DNA from: Pseudomonadota bacterium
GTDB taxonomy: Bacteria; Pseudomonadota; Alphaproteobacteria; Rhizobiales; Beijerinckiaceae
Direction of reading: 5' to 3'
Length of the DNA stretch: 24,565 nt
Assembly (NCBI GenBank): GCA_023393655.1
Contig: JAEWKP010000450.1
Coordinates: 1-24,565 of the forward strand
The notes below the pieces were generated by a model that saw only the letters and a program-made list of their open reading frames with translations, ran no database searches and was not told where the DNA came from. The translations under genes and the position numbers were made by a program. The stretch's first letter is position 1; every line of letters begins with the position of its first letter. Below, one piece after another: positions 1 to 7,722 of the stretch.

Positions 1-2
1 GC

Positions 3-1115
3 GCCGCGGCGCGACGTCTCCCGCGCGGCCTGTTCGCCTATGTCGACCGCGGCAGCGAGGACGAGACCGCGATCGCACTGAACCGACGGCAGCTCGATGC
101 GATCCGGCTCGCGCCCAAGGTGCTGGTCGACGTTTCGGATATTTCGACGCAGACGCGGATCCTCGGCCAGGACCAGCCGCTGCCCTTGGTTATAGCGCCG
201 ACCGCCGTGGCCGGCCTCGTCTGGCATGACGGGGAGATCGCGCTCGCCAGGGCGGCGGCGCGGGCCGGCATCCCCTTCTGCGTCGCGACGCAGTCGATCA
301 CCGCGATCGAGCGGATCGCTGCGGAAACCCACGCCCGGCTCTGGTTCCAGCTCTATGTCTGGAAGAGCCGTCAGCGCATGCTCGGCCTGCTCGACCGGGC
401 CTGGGAGGCGGGCGCGGAGACGCTGGTGCTGACCGTCGACACCGCCGTCGCCCCCAACCGCGAATACAATGCCCGCAACGGCTTCGGCATTCCCCTGAAG
501 GCATCGTGGCGTGCCGGGCTCGACGTCGCCCTGCATCCGCGCTGGGCTATCGGCGTGATGCTGCGCGCGCTGGCGACAGGCAGGGTGCCGACCTATGCGC
601 ATTATCCCGAAGCCTTCCGCACGAAGCTCGGCCGCGAGGCGATCTCCGAAGAGGTGGCGCTCGCCCGCGACGTGACCTGGGAGGACGTGAAACTGCTGCG
701 CCGGCACTGGCACGGCAAGCTCGTGCTCAAGGGCATCCTGCGCGTCGACGATGCAATCGCAGCGGCTGCATGCGGCTGCGACGGCATCGTCGTCTCGAAC
801 CATGGCGCTCGCAATCTGGATTGCGCCGTCGGCCCGACCGAGGTGCTCCCGGGCATCGTCGAGGCGGTCGGCGATCGCATCGAGATCCTGGCGGATAGCG
901 GGGTGCGGCGCGGCGCCGATATTGCCCGTTTTCTGGCGCTCGGGGCGACAGGCGTCATGGTCGGAAGGGCCCCGCTCTTCGGCCTTGCGATCGGCGGGGC
1001 TGACGGGGCAGGGCGAATCCTCGACCTGCTGGAGGCTGAGCTGAGGACCACGATGGGATTCCTCGGCAAAGTGCGGCCGACCGAACTGCACGACGCTCTT
1101 CCAGCCATTCGATAG
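3..1115 (+). CDS. FMN-dependent alpha-hydroxy-acid dehydrogenase, 5' partial
   Basis: This flavoenzyme of the L-lactate/mandelate dehydrogenase and glycolate oxidase family oxidises a 2-hydroxy acid to a 2-keto acid. The frame is open from base 3 and the start lies outside the window. About 370 residues are visible against a usual 380-400, so only the extreme N-terminus is missing. The visible start reads RRLPRGLFAYVDRGSEDE, matching the family's conserved opening. Family landmarks are the FMN-binding IAPTAVAGL stretch, Lys243 (visible numbering) in LKGIL, the catalytic His267 and Arg270 in VSNHGARNLD, and the ADSGVRRG...GVMVGRAPLFGL phosphate-binding end. The commoner form of the active-site motif is SNHGGRQLD, so Ala and Asn replace Gly and Gln here while His, Arg and Asp are kept. 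The substrate is not predictable. The gene converges on a LysR gene 42 bp downstream. Confidence 0.9.
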   Translation, partial: AAARRLPRGLFAYVDRGSEDETAIALNRRQLDAIRLAPKVLVDVSDISTQTRILGQDQPLPLVIAPTAVAGLVWHDGEIALARAAARAGIPFCVATQSITAIERIAAETHARLWFQLYVWKSRQRMLGLLDRAWEAGAETLVLTVDTAVAPNREYNARNGFGIPLKASWRAGLDVALHPRWAIGVMLRALATGRVPTYAHYPEAFRTKLGREAISEEVALARDVTWEDVKLLRRHWHGKLVLKGILRVDDAIAAAACGCDGIVVSNHGARNLDCAVGPTEVLPGIVEAVGDRIEILADSGVRRGADIARFLALGATGVMVGRAPLFGLAIGGADGAGRILDLLEAELRTTMGFLGKVRPTELHDALPAIR

Positions 1116-1139
1116 GAGCGCCTGCCTGCTGAAGAGGGC

Positions 1140-1153
1140 GCCGGCATTCCGGC
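1140..1153. terminator. Weak hairpin between convergent genes
   Basis: GCCGG-CATT-CCGGC forms a short GC stem with a 4-nt loop in the 42-bp gap between two convergent stop codons. Neither side carries a clear T-run, so it is at best a weak bidirectional terminator. Confidence 0.25.
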
Positions 1154-1157
1154 AAAC

Positions 1158-2099
1158 TCATCGCGGGCGAAAGCTCTCGTCCAGCGCTTCGAGTTCCCGG
1201 GCGAGATTGCTGCGAAGCCAGAGCGCGACCTCGGCGACGATCGGGTTGAGGGGCCTCGACCGGGGCGCGATCAGGCTGTGGTGTCGGCCGGTCCGGATGA
1301 CGAGGTCCGAAGCCGGCACCAATGTGCCCTTCACCAGACTGCTCGACACGACGCTCAGCCAGCCCAGGGCGATGCCGTCGCCGTTCAGCGCCGCCTGGAG
1401 GATGACGGAATAGTCCGTGAACTCATGCCAGGCCCCTTTCGAGGCGCCGCGATGGGCGACATTGCCCCATTCCCTGGCCCATTCATGCGTGGCGTGGTCG
1501 CTCAGCCAGAGAAACACATGTCCGGCGCCATCGCCCCGGTGATCCAGCCTGCCGCGCGCATCGAGATAGGCGGGGCTGCAGACCGGGAAGACGATCTCGG
1601 GCGCAAAGGACCAGCGATGGTAGTTCGGGTCATCCTCCGCGACGATGCGCGTCGCCAGATCGACATTGTCGGGCACGCCGCGCAGAACACCCGGAATCAG
1701 ATCGAACCGGATATCGATCTGCGGAAAGGCGGCATGGAATTCGCCGAGGCGAGGCAGCAGCCAATGGGCCACGAAAGAGCTCGACATCGACAGCGTGACG
1801 ATGGGCTTCGTGCCGTGCCGCCGCCGCTGGATCGCCTCGATGGTTTCCGCGATGCGTCCGACGGCATCGCCGACGACGGCGTAGAGGTCGCTGCCGTCCA
1901 CGGTCAATGCGAGACCGCGGGCGCGCCGCTCGAACAGCCTCGCCCCGATGGCGGCTTCCAGTTCCGCGACGCTGCGGCTGGCGGAAGGCTGGCTGACGTT
2001 GAATTCTGCTGCCGCGGCCGTGAAGCTGCCGGTCCGGGCCGCGGCTTCGAAGACCAGAAGCCCGCGTGCGGACGGGACGAGACGGGACAGTTGAGCCAT
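1158..2099 (-). CDS. LysR-family transcriptional regulator (GcvA-like), LysR1
   Basis: This is a 313-residue DNA-binding regulator of normal LysR length. The N-terminal winged HTH (about residues 8-67) contains LLVFEAAARTGSFTAAAAEFNVSQPSASRSVAELEAAIGARLF, followed by an effector-binding domain with the GcvA-like segment RWSFAPEIVFPVCSPAYLD. It is divergent from the flavoprotein gene at 2262, the usual arrangement for a LysR regulator and its target. The ATG at 2099 is the only start that leaves the usual roughly 10 residues before the HTH. It lacks a good Shine-Dalgarno at normal spacing and lies inside a perfect 17-bp palindrome (2097-2113), which suggests autorepression. The effector is unknown. 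Confidence 0.92.
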   Translation of the reverse strand: MAQLSRLVPSARGLLVFEAAARTGSFTAAAAEFNVSQPSASRSVAELEAAIGARLFERRARGLALTVDGSDLYAVVGDAVGRIAETIEAIQRRRHGTKPIVTLSMSSSFVAHWLLPRLGEFHAAFPQIDIRFDLIPGVLRGVPDNVDLATRIVAEDDPNYHRWSFAPEIVFPVCSPAYLDARGRLDHRGDGAGHVFLWLSDHATHEWAREWGNVAHRGASKGAWHEFTDYSVILQAALNGDGIALGWLSVVSSSLVKGTLVPASDLVIRTGRHHSLIAPRSRPLNPIVAEVALWLRSNLARELEALDESFRPR

Positions 2100-2114
2100 A
2101 CGCTGAGCGTATGC
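2096..2114. promoter_or_regulatory. LysR-type operator palindrome overlapping the lysR1 start codon (site 1)
   Basis: CCATACGCTGAGCGTATGC contains a perfect 8+1+8 palindrome (2097-2113) with T-N11-A geometry (T2099, A2111). The left arm contains the reverse complement of the lysR1 start codon. The CATA-N9-TATG frame recurs at 5561-5579 and 15976-15994. In the lysR1 mRNA the same bases could fold around the AUG. Confidence 0.6.
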
Positions 2115-2135
2115 TTCTCCCAGGCTTTTTCAATC

Positions 2136-2154
2136 TGTTCCTGTTCCAGGAACA
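2136..2154. promoter_or_regulatory. TGTTCC/GGAACA dyad in the lysR1-demethylase gap
   Basis: TGTTCCTGTTCCAGGAACA holds two direct TGTTCC copies followed by GGAACA. The inner 13 bp (2142-2154, TGTTCC-A-GGAACA) is a perfect palindrome that also has T-N11-A geometry. It lies 29 bp from the palindrome at 2097-2113 in a 162-bp divergent intergenic region, so it is a candidate second binding site for LysR1 or another regulator. This is pattern recognition only. Confidence 0.45.
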
Positions 2155-2261
2155 TCGTCATCATCGGCGTCGACGGGCCGGGGATCGGGCCGGTGCCTGC
2201 CGGCATCGTCGCGGCAGGGGGACATGGCTTCAATCCTGGTTCGGCCACAGGGAGGCATTCG

Positions 2262-4313
2262 GTGAGCGAGGCAATCACGGCAGATCGTCATGCGGCTGCC
2301 GCCGGCGACCCCCTGCTTCAACCCTTCGCGATCAAGAACCTCCGGCTGCGCAACCGCATCGTCAGCACCAGTCATGCCTCGATGCTGGATGAAGGCGGCC
2401 TGCCGCTCGAACGCTATCAGCGCTATCACGAGGAAAAGGCGCGCGGCGGCCTCGCCATGACGATGATCGGCGGCTCGGCGATGACATCGCCGGATTCAAG
2501 TTGGGGCGGCGGCCAGCTCGACCTTTCCAGCGACCGCATCATCCCTCATCTGCAAGCGCTGTCCGAGCGCATCCACGGCCATGGTGCCGCGGTGATGTGC
2601 CAGGTCTCGCATCTCGGCCGGCGCGCGACCTCCTATGGCTGGAACTGGCTTCCGGTGCTGGCGCCGTCGCGCGTCAGGGAAACGCGTAACCGCAACTTTC
2701 CCAAGGAGATGGATGAGGCGGATATCGCAAGGATCATCCGGGACTATGCCGATGCGGCACTGCGCTGCATGCAGGGCGGGCTCGACGGCATCGAGACCGT
2801 GACCGGAGGCCATCTCATCGGCCAGTTCCTGTCTCCGCGCACCAACAGGCGTACGGATGGTTTCGGCGGCTCGGCGGAAAACCGCGCGCGCTTCGGGCTC
2901 ATGGTCCATGAGGCGATCCGCAAGCGCGTCGGCGACGAGGCGATCGTCGGCATCCGCTTCGTGATCGACGAAGGCGTCGCAGAGGGTTCGGATTTCGACG
3001 ATTGCCTCAAGCTCGCAGGGATTTTCGAGCGCGAAGGCCATATCGACTATTTCAACTGCATCTACGGCCGCATGGACACCGACCTCGCGCTGGCCGAGGA
3101 CAACATGCCTGGAATGTTCCAGCGCAACGCGCCCTATCTCGCGTCGGTGGCGCAGTTCCGCCGCGAGACGAAGCTGCCCTTGATCCATGCCGGCGGCGTC
3201 CGCGACGTGGCGACGGCGCGCCATACGATCCGCGAAGGGGTCGTCGACCTCGTCGGCATGACGCGCGCTCATATCGCCGACCCGCATCTGGTCAACAAGA
3301 TCAGGCGCGGGGAGGAGGAGCGCATCAGGCCCTGCGTTGGCGCCTCCTACTGCCTCTACAAGAAGGTCAACTGCATTCATAACGCCGCCAGCGGACGTGA
3401 GACTGTGCTCGGCCATGAGGTCGCGCCAGCCTCGCGCCGCCTGAAGGCTGTGGTGGTCGGCGGCGGGCCGGCCGGGCTCGAAGCCGCGCGCGTCTGCGCC
3501 GAGCGAGGGCATTCGGTCGTGCTGTTCGAGGCGGCGGCGAGGCTCGGCGGGCAGTTGCTCGTCGCCACGGCTGCCGAGGAGCGCCGCGACCTGATCGGCA
3601 TTGTCGACTGGCGCATCGCCGAGCTCGAACGGCTTGGCGTCGATGTTCGCACGAATTGCTATGCCGAGGCCGATGCGGTCCGCGCCGAGATGCCGGACCT
3701 CGTGATCGTCGCCACCGGCGGCATTCCCGATACCGACTGGTTCGAAGGGTCGGACCTCTGTGACAGCGTCTGGGATGTGCTGACCGGCACGGTGCCGGGC
3801 AAGGCCGACGTGCTCGTCTATGACGGCACCGGCCGGCAGGCCGCGGCGTCCTGTGCGCTGCAGCTCGCCCGGCAGGGCAAGGTCGTCTGCATCGCCACGC
3901 CCGACGACGCGCTTGCCGTCGAGATGTCCTATATCGACAAGTCGAGCTTCCGGAAGCGCTTCGCCGAGCTTGGCATCCGCTCGCTCGTCGATATCAGGCT
4001 GGAGAAGGTCGAGCGCCGCGGCAACGCGCTGCAGGCCACATTCCGCAACGAGTTGACCGGCGCGGAAAGCCAGGTCGAGGCCAGCCAGGTCGTCGTCGAA
4101 TACGGCACGCTGCCGGCCGCCGAGATCTATCACGACCTGCGGCATCTCTCCGTCAATGACGGGGTGACCGATATCGCGTTCATGCTGGGCAGCGCGGAGG
4201 CGGCCGCTCCTGCGCCGGGGAGTTTCCTCCTGCATCGCATCGGCGACGCGGTCTCGAGCCGGGACCTCTATTCGGCGATCTACGAGGCCTATCGGCTCTG
4301 CTCGAAGCTCTGA
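2262..4313 (+). CDS. StcD/TMADH-like NADH:flavin oxidoreductase (probable N-demethylase)
   Basis: The 683-residue protein has the old-yellow-enzyme/trimethylamine dehydrogenase/2,4-dienoyl-CoA reductase architecture. An FMN-binding TIM barrel spans about residues 15-350 (QVSHLGRRATSYG, SPRTNRRTDGFGGSAENRARF, LIHAGGVRDVATA). A reduced Fe-S cysteine cluster follows (C358, C364, C371), then an FAD/NAD Rossmann fold from about 396 (VVVGGGPAG at 397-405) with a further nucleotide-binding stretch near 516-530. I chose the GTG at 2262 because GGGAGG lies 6-7 nt upstream and the barrel begins soon after; the frame stays open far upstream only as a high-GC shadow. The second canonical cluster cysteine is Ala361. 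Relatives demethylate N-methylproline (StcD), dimethylamine or trimethylamine. N-demethylation of a methylated amino acid is inferred from resemblance and the amino-acid catabolic context. Confidence 0.85.
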   Translation: MSEAITADRHAAAAGDPLLQPFAIKNLRLRNRIVSTSHASMLDEGGLPLERYQRYHEEKARGGLAMTMIGGSAMTSPDSSWGGGQLDLSSDRIIPHLQALSERIHGHGAAVMCQVSHLGRRATSYGWNWLPVLAPSRVRETRNRNFPKEMDEADIARIIRDYADAALRCMQGGLDGIETVTGGHLIGQFLSPRTNRRTDGFGGSAENRARFGLMVHEAIRKRVGDEAIVGIRFVIDEGVAEGSDFDDCLKLAGIFEREGHIDYFNCIYGRMDTDLALAEDNMPGMFQRNAPYLASVAQFRRETKLPLIHAGGVRDVATARHTIREGVVDLVGMTRAHIADPHLVNKIRRGEEERIRPCVGASYCLYKKVNCIHNAASGRETVLGHEVAPASRRLKAVVVGGGPAGLEAARVCAERGHSVVLFEAAARLGGQLLVATAAEERRDLIGIVDWRIAELERLGVDVRTNCYAEADAVRAEMPDLVIVATGGIPDTDWFEGSDLCDSVWDVLTGTVPGKADVLVYDGTGRQAAASCALQLARQGKVVCIATPDDALAVEMSYIDKSSFRKRFAELGIRSLVDIRLEKVERRGNALQATFRNELTGAESQVEASQVVVEYGTLPAAEIYHDLRHLSVNDGVTDIAFMLGSAEAAAPAPGSFLLHRIGDAVSSRDLYSAIYEAYRLCSKL

Positions 4314-4326
4314 GCCGTCGGCAGGG

Positions 4327-5469
4327 TCAGGCCGCGGCCGGGCTTTCGGCGCTTCCCGTATTGGCGAAGCGCTCGATCCGGAAATCGTGGAGCGGGATTT
4401 CCGTGGTGCCGGTCGCGATCAGCTCGGCCATCGTGTCGCCGACGCCCGGGCCGAGCTGGAAGCCGTGCCCGCTGAAGCCGAAGGCGTGGAACAGGCCAGG
4501 CGTCGTGCCCGATGGACCCATGACCGGCAGCATATCGGCGAGATAGCCTTCGCAGCCCGACCAGGTGCGGATCACCGAGACCTTCTCCAGGGCCGGCAGG
4601 AGCTGTTTCAAGGCCCGAAGCTGCGCCGGCAGCCGCGCCGGATCGACCCTGGCGTGGCCGGGATCGAGATTGACATCGACCCGTTCGGCCGCGCCGCCGA
4701 AGACGATGTTGCCGCGCTCGACCTGCCGGAAATAGGCGTCGGTCCCGTGCCGGCGGGTCCAGATGCCGACGACCGGCAGGATGCGATGGGGCAGGGGCTC
4801 GGTGACCCCCATCTGCGGGCCGCGCGGCGTGAGCGGCACCGGCTCGCCGAATTGCGCCGCGATCTGCATGCCCCAGGCTCCGGCGGTGTTGAGCAGCTTG
4901 CCGGCCTCGAACACGCCCTTCGATGTGGTGACGCGGAAGCCCGCATCGGTCTTGTCGATGCGGCCGACCTCGCATTCCTCTACGATCTCCGCGCCGAGCC
5001 GTCGCGCCGCATCGGCGAAAGCCGGCGCGATCAGCCGGGGGTTGCCCGAGCCATCCTGCGGGGAAAAGGACGCTGCGATCGCTCCGGGGCCGAGACCGGG
5101 AAAGCGCGCGCGAATCTCGTTGGCGCCGAGTTCCTCCAGCTCCAGCCCCCAGGGCCGCGCGGCATCGGCATAGGCGCGCATGTCCGCGAGCGCATCCTCT
5201 TCGAAGATCAGCCGAAGGTGGCCGGTGGCACGAAATTCGACGTCGCGGCCGAGCAGGCGCTCCGCCTCGCCCCAGAGCGTCCGCGAGCGATGCGCCAGCG
5301 GCAATTGCGTGAGGTGGCGCCCGGTCCGGCGGATATTGCCGAAGGAGGCGACGGTGGCGCCCGTTCCGACGCGGTTGCGTTCGATCAGCCTGACTTTCAG
5401 GCCGCGCCGTCTCAGAAAGAAGGTTGCGGCGGTCCCCATCAGGCCGCCACCGAGCACGATCACATCCAT
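4327..5469 (-). CDS. FAD-dependent oxidoreductase, DAO family (HcnC/OoxB/sarcosine-oxidase-beta-like), DAO1
   Basis: The 380-residue protein opens directly with the FAD-binding MDVIVLGGGLMGTAATFFLRR and ends with the family's FHAFGFSGHGFQLGPGVGD segment. It probably oxidises the C-N bond of a primary or secondary amino acid. I chose the ATG at 5469 because the Rossmann strand begins at residue 2 and an AGAGG lies 5 nt upstream. An in-frame ATG 39 bp earlier would add a basic, Cys-containing peptide unusual for the family. It diverges from hyuA, with a palindromic operator between them. The HcnA-like and HcnB-like partners are the last two genes of the rightward operon, so this is the likely catalytic subunit of that complex. 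The substrate (opine, sarcosine, N-methyl amino acid) is undetermined. Confidence 0.88.
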   Translation of the reverse strand: MDVIVLGGGLMGTAATFFLRRRGLKVRLIERNRVGTGATVASFGNIRRTGRHLTQLPLAHRSRTLWGEAERLLGRDVEFRATGHLRLIFEEDALADMRAYADAARPWGLELEELGANEIRARFPGLGPGAIAASFSPQDGSGNPRLIAPAFADAARRLGAEIVEECEVGRIDKTDAGFRVTTSKGVFEAGKLLNTAGAWGMQIAAQFGEPVPLTPRGPQMGVTEPLPHRILPVVGIWTRRHGTDAYFRQVERGNIVFGGAAERVDVNLDPGHARVDPARLPAQLRALKQLLPALEKVSVIRTWSGCEGYLADMLPVMGPSGTTPGLFHAFGFSGHGFQLGPGVGDTMAELIATGTTEIPLHDFRIERFANTGSAESPAAA

Positions 5470-5560
5470 GTCCAGCCTCTTGCCGCACCGGCGGCAAATC
5501 TCCATGCGGCCGAACCTGACGCGGGCACGCGCACCCGTCAAAGACGCGATGGCCGACAGG

Positions 5561-5579
5561 CCATAAGTCCAGCCTATGG
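5561..5579. promoter_or_regulatory. LysR-type operator between DAO1 and hyuA (site 2)
   Basis: CCATAAG-TCCAG-CCTATGG is an inverted repeat with one mismatched pair and T-N11-A geometry. It sits about 75 bp upstream of the hyuA ATG and 92 bp upstream of the divergent DAO1 ATG, a typical place for an activator acting on one or both promoters. Its left half-site, CCATAAG, and its 5-bp spacer are the same as at 15976-15994. Confidence 0.6.
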
Positions 5580-5653
5580 TCCTGCCCCGCATGTCTCTTG
5601 GACCGCCCCGCGGCTTCCGTGCCAGCTTCCGGCCGCCAGCAGGAGGAGCGGAC

Positions 5654-7717
5654 ATGGACGGCGGAACAGTGCCGAATGCGGACTGGAAGGTCGGCGTCGA
5701 TATCGGCGGCACCTTCATCGATTTCTGCGCGCTCGAAACGCATTCGGGCCAGGTCGCGTCGCTGAAGGTGCTGACGACGCCGGACGATCCCGGCGCGGAG
5801 CTGATGACCGGCCTTTCGCTGCTGGCCGAGCGCGAAGGTCTCGATCCGCAGGCTGTCACCCGTTTCGTCCACGGCACGACGGTCGGCGTCAACACCATCA
5901 TCCAGCGCAAGGGGGCGCCACTCGCGCTCTTCACCAATGCCGGCTTCGAGGACGTGATCGAGCTGGCCCGGCTGCGCATGCCCGAGACCTATTCGCTGTT
6001 CTGCTGCCGCCCGGAGCAGCTCATCACCCGCGACAGGGTCTTCGGTATCCCGGCCCGGATGCGCTCGGATGGGCGCGAGACCGTGAAGCCCGATCTCGAT
6101 GCCATTGCGGCCGCCGTGGCTTCGGCCAAGGCACGCGGCGCGGTCGGCATCGTCGTCGCCTTCCTGCATGCCTGGCGCGACGGCGCGCAGGAGGAGGCGG
6201 TGAAGGCCGAGATCGCCCGGCTGGCTCCGGAGCTCTTCGTCTTCACCTCGGCCGAGGTCTGGCCGGTGATCCGTGAATATGAGCGGACGACGACGGCGAT
6301 CCTCAACGCCTATGTCCATCCGCGCATTGCCGGCTATCTGACCGCTCTGGAACAGCGGCTGGCGGATCGTGGCGTGCCGGCGCGTGCGCTGCTGACCAAG
6401 TCGAACGGCGGCGTGATGAATGCCGCCGAGGGCAAGCGCGCCTGCGTCTCCATGCTGCTCTCGGGCACGGCCTCGGGCGTCATCGGCGCGACATGGTTCG
6501 CCCGGCAAGCCGGCGAGAAGCGCGTGCTGACCCTCGATATCGGCGGCACCTCGGCCGATTTCGCCCTCATCATCGATGGCGAGCCGCAATATGGCACCGG
6601 CGAGATGATCGGCGAGTTCCCGCTCTATATCCCCTCGGTCTCGGTCTCTTCGATCGGCATCGGCGGCGGTTCGATCGCCTCCGTCGACGGGCAGGGCGTG
6701 CTGCGTGTCGGGCCGGAATCGGCCGGCTCGACGCCCGGACCGGCCTGCTACGGGCGCGGCGGCGTCGAGGCGACCGTCACTGATGCCATGGTGGTCTGCG
6801 GCTGGCTCGGCCATAGCGAGATGGCCTATGGCCAGTTGAAGATGGATGCCGGTCTCGCCCGTACCGCTGTCTCGAAACTGGCCGAGAAGCTCGGACGGCC
6901 GCTGGAGGACACGGCGCAGGCGATCCTCGACATCGCCGTTTCCGAGATGTTCGTCGAGGTCGAGAAGCTGTCCTCGCGGGCCGGCGTCGACCTGAAGGAT
7001 TTCACGCTGATGCCCTTTGGCGGCGGCGGCCCGATGCTCGGCGCCTTCCTCGCCCGCGAACTCGGCATGAACAGGTTGCTGGCGCCGCGCCGGCCGGGCG
7101 TCGTTTCTGCGCTGGGCGGCCTCGTCGCCGATCTGCGCGGCGATTTCGTCCGCACGCTTTTCGCCGAGCTCTCGGCCAAGGTGCTGCCGCAACTGAAGGC
7201 GGCGGCGGCTGCGATGGTCCAGGACGGGCGCGACTGGCTGGCGGCCCAGGGCCATGCGGGCGCAGCCGATCTCCGGTTCTCGGCGGATATGCGCTATGTC
7301 GGCCAGAGCTACGAGATCGAGGTTCCCCTGCAGCCCGCCTGGCTCGAAGCTGGCGACCCGGCCGCGATTGCCCGGGAATTTCATCAGACCCATCAGCGGA
7401 TCTACGACTTCGACGATCCCGATGGCCGCATCGAGATCGTCAACCTGCGACTTTCGGCCATCGGTGCAGGCCCCGCGCTGTCCTTCCCGGAGGTCGCGGA
7501 GACCGATGCCGTCGCGATTCCCGAGCGCGAGCTGACGATCCACACCGGCGGGAGCCGTAAGGCTGTCGGCCTCTATCGCCGCGCCGACCTGCCGCCCGGC
7601 AGCCGCTTCGCCGGCCCGGCCGTCGTTGCACAGGAGGATACCACGGTGGCCATTCCTGCCGGCACCACCGCGCGGATCGATGGCCATCTCAACCTGCATC
7701 TGACTTTCGCGGAGTGA
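5654..7717 (+). CDS. hyuA: Hydantoinase/oxoprolinase subunit A (ATP-dependent)
   Basis: The 687-residue protein is a usual length for HyuA. It has the ASKHA-type ATP-binding signatures of this family: D16-IGGTF near the N-terminus and D295-IGGTSADFALI in the middle. Further family blocks are FVHGTTVGVNTIIQRKG, EYERTTTAILNAYV, the glycine-rich SIGIGGGSIA, and FGGGGPMLGAFLARELG. With HyuB it would use ATP to open a cyclic amide such as N-methylhydantoin or 5-oxoproline. The ATG at 5654 is preceded by AGGAGGAGCGGAC, a strong ribosome site; upstream in-frame codons have none. It is the first gene of a four-gene rightward operon, coupled to hyuB by a TGATG junction. No N-carbamoyl amidohydrolase is visible here, so the classical creatinine route is not complete in this window. 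Confidence 0.92.
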   Translation: MDGGTVPNADWKVGVDIGGTFIDFCALETHSGQVASLKVLTTPDDPGAELMTGLSLLAEREGLDPQAVTRFVHGTTVGVNTIIQRKGAPLALFTNAGFEDVIELARLRMPETYSLFCCRPEQLITRDRVFGIPARMRSDGRETVKPDLDAIAAAVASAKARGAVGIVVAFLHAWRDGAQEEAVKAEIARLAPELFVFTSAEVWPVIREYERTTTAILNAYVHPRIAGYLTALEQRLADRGVPARALLTKSNGGVMNAAEGKRACVSMLLSGTASGVIGATWFARQAGEKRVLTLDIGGTSADFALIIDGEPQYGTGEMIGEFPLYIPSVSVSSIGIGGGSIASVDGQGVLRVGPESAGSTPGPACYGRGGVEATVTDAMVVCGWLGHSEMAYGQLKMDAGLARTAVSKLAEKLGRPLEDTAQAILDIAVSEMFVEVEKLSSRAGVDLKDFTLMPFGGGGPMLGAFLARELGMNRLLAPRRPGVVSALGGLVADLRGDFVRTLFAELSAKVLPQLKAAAAAMVQDGRDWLAAQGHAGAADLRFSADMRYVGQSYEIEVPLQPAWLEAGDPAAIAREFHQTHQRIYDFDDPDGRIEIVNLRLSAIGAGPALSFPEVAETDAVAIPERELTIHTGGSRKAVGLYRRADLPPGSRFAGPAVVAQEDTTVAIPAGTTARIDGHLNLHLTFAE

Positions 7718-7722
7718 TGCCG

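Noticed and set aside
1278..2261. Open reading frame running without a stop from 1278 into the demethylase gene, suggesting a 1011-residue protein
   Set aside because: The upstream 984 bases are antisense to lysR1 and give a low-complexity, Gly/Arg/Pro-rich translation with no domain; a strong GGGAGG site and family start support 2262.
5470..5508. Earlier in-frame start for DAO1 giving a Cys-containing N-terminal extension
   Set aside because: The family normally starts directly at the FAD-binding strand, and the later ATG at 5469 has an AGAGG ribosome site.
6813..6831. CATA...TATG sequence inside hyuA resembling the shared operator
   Set aside because: The spacing is N11 rather than N9, and it lies in coding sequence with no promoter nearby.
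5654..7699. Long leftward open frame opposite hyuA, continuous with DAO1
   Set aside because: It is the complement of a high-GC gene with third-position bias; the translation is Arg/Ala-rich and resembles nothing, while hyuA on the other strand has full-length family motifs.
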